Part shown: piece by piece, positions 16,157 to 17,036 of the stretch | Numbering within the stretch: the first letter of the stretch is position 1 | Layout: each line of letters begins with the position of its first letter | Origin: an uncultured Clostridium sp. | GTDB taxonomy: Bacteria; Bacillota; Clostridia; Clostridiales; Clostridiaceae | Length of the DNA stretch: 17,036 bases | NCBI RefSeq assembly: GCF_937920395.1 | Contig: NZ_CALEVF010000374.1 | Coordinates: forward strand, 1 to 17,036 | Direction of reading: 5' to 3' | The notes under the pieces: model-generated | What the model saw: only the letters and a program-made list of their open reading frames with translations | Database searches by the model: none | Told to the model about the DNA's origin: nothing | Program-made: the position numbers and the translations under genes

Positions 16157-16702
16157 ATGAAGAAGTTTGTTTGTACAGTATGTGGATATATCTATGAAGG
16201 GGAATCTGCACCTGATGTCTGTCCTATTTGCGGAGCTAAAAGTGATAAATTTGTAGAGAAAACTGAAGGTGAAATGGAATGGGCAGATGAACATAAAGTT
16301 GGAGTTGCCAAGGGCGTAGACGCTGAAGTTATAGAAGGTTTAAGAGCTAACTTCGTTGGAGAATGTTCTGAGGTTGGTATGTACTTAGCAATGAGTCGTC
16401 AAGCTGATAGAGAAGGTTTCCCTGAAGTTGCAGAAGCTTATAAAAGAATTGCTTTTGAAGAAGCTGATCATGCTTCAAAATTTGCAGAAATGCTTGGTGA
16501 AGTAGTAACAGGTGATACTAAGAAAAATCTTGAAATGAGAGTTGATGCAGAACACGGTGCTTGTCAAGGTAAAAAAGATTTAGCTACTTTAGCTAAAAAA
16601 CTTAACTACGATGCTATACATGATACAGTACATGAAATGTGTAAAGATGAAGCTCGTCATGGTCGTGCATTCCAAGGATTACTTACTAGATATTTCAAAT
16701 AA
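16157..16702 (+). CDS. Reverse rubrerythrin, NADH-linked O2/H2O2 reductase component
   Basis: Reverse rubrerythrins reduce hydrogen peroxide and oxygen to water using electrons passed from NADH through rubredoxin-type carriers; in Clostridium acetobutylicum the homologues are strongly induced by air. In this 181-aa protein the rubredoxin domain is N-terminal (CTVC at 6-9, CPIC at 22-25), the reverse of classical rubrerythrin. The four-helix diiron domain follows, with Glu69 in VGECSEVG, Glu102-x-x-His105 in FEEADH, Glu132 in AEHGA, and Glu165-x-x-His168 in DEARH as likely ligands. All are intact and the length is typical. The ATG follows GGGGAGG. The coding sequence is less AT-skewed than its neighbours, which suits a highly expressed protein. 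It follows the Crp/Fnr regulator by 202 bp and has its own promoter. Confidence 0.94.
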   Translation: MKKFVCTVCGYIYEGESAPDVCPICGAKSDKFVEKTEGEMEWADEHKVGVAKGVDAEVIEGLRANFVGECSEVGMYLAMSRQADREGFPEVAEAYKRIAFEEADHASKFAEMLGEVVTGDTKKNLEMRVDAEHGACQGKKDLATLAKKLNYDAIHDTVHEMCKDEARHGRAFQGLLTRYFK

Positions 16703-16712
16703 GATAATATCA

Positions 16713-16808
16713 TATGACTTTTCCCTTTAGAACTCCAAATAAGAGTTTGAAACGTGAAAGTTGATTGATTAATTCTAATGTTTGGAATTACTTCCGTAAA
16801 AAGTCATA
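16713..16808 (+). ncRNA. Candidate structured RNA, three-stem junction with complementary loops
   Basis: A perfect 10-bp closing stem (TATGACTTTT at 16713-16722 with 16799-16808) encloses two hairpins: 16730-16735 with 16743-16748, and 16770-16775 with 16785-16790. The loop of the first (CAAATA, 16736-16741) can pair with the loop side of the second (TGTTTG, 16779-16784) over six positions including one G-U. It begins 11 bases past the rubrerythrin stop and lies before a terminator. It matches no family I recognise and could be a structured 3' UTR or chance. Confidence 0.35.
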
Positions 16809-16854
16809 CTATTATAGATATAACAACATATATATAACAGGAACGATATACACC

Positions 16855-16904
16855 AAAATAAAAAGCAACTTACAGAAAATTTTCTGTAAGTTGCTTTTTA
16901 TTTT
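16855..16904. terminator. Bidirectional terminator between reverse rubrerythrin and upp
   Basis: This is a perfect 50-nt palindrome. Its GC-bearing arms, GCAACTTACAGAAAA and the complement, are flanked on both sides by A/T tracts, so RNA from either strand forms a stable stem followed by U-rich sequence. It sits between the convergent reverse rubrerythrin and upp genes. Confidence 0.9.
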
Positions 16905-16932
16905 TACCTTTTGTTTATTTGCTTAAAATTAA

Positions 16933-17036
<104 letters not shown>

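Overview
The window is a stretch of a low-GC Firmicutes chromosome, most likely a spore-forming Clostridium (sensu stricto). The evidence is very AT-rich spacers, strong GGAGG-type ribosome binding sites, a complete F-type ATP synthase operon directly upstream of ywmB, murA, spoIID and probably spoIIQ (the order also found in Bacillus), and a Clostridium-type reverse rubrerythrin. Nearly everything reads leftward (minus strand); only a Crp/Fnr-family regulator and the reverse rubrerythrin read rightward.

Layout from right to left, in the main direction of transcription: the C-terminus of upp (16933-17036); a rightward redox unit of reverse rubrerythrin (16157-16702) and a Crp/Fnr regulator (15259-15954), the regulator divergent from an HcpR-regulon-like ferredoxin protein (14381-15121); then a nucleotide and cell-wall group of dCMP deaminase (13650-14138), a WecA/TagO-type phosphoglycosyltransferase (12555-13583) and UDP-GlcNAc 2-epimerase (11357-12487), closed by a terminator. 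A 653-bp gap carries a good sigma-A-like promoter. Next is atpI-B-E-F-H-A-G-D-C (10703 down to 3830) with its terminator, then ywmB, murA and spoIID, and at the left edge the first codons of another gene in the spoIIQ position.

How the genes work together: upp and dCMP deaminase feed pyrimidine metabolism. The WecA-like enzyme and the 2-epimerase start a lipid-linked cell-wall glycan. The ATP synthase interconverts proton-motive force and ATP; its c subunit lacks the Na+ signature. MurA makes the first committed peptidoglycan precursor, and SpoIID degrades peptidoglycan during engulfment. The regulator, ferredoxin protein and reverse rubrerythrin look like an oxidative or nitrosative stress module placed between upp and the dCMP deaminase gene.

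The most interesting sequence signals are regulatory. A GTAAC-N4-GTTAC inverted repeat between the divergent regulator and ferredoxin genes sits where a class II activator would act on the ferredoxin promoter and where it could block the regulator's own promoter. A Fur/PerR-like box overlaps the -35 of the reverse rubrerythrin promoter. A possible three-way-junction RNA with complementary loops follows the rubrerythrin gene. The atp operon has a long leader with a hairpin and T-tract. I see no CRISPR array, insertion sequence, phage gene, tRNA or rRNA. Three gene starts were placed at sites other than the longest open frame: atpB, the ferredoxin protein and the 2-epimerase.
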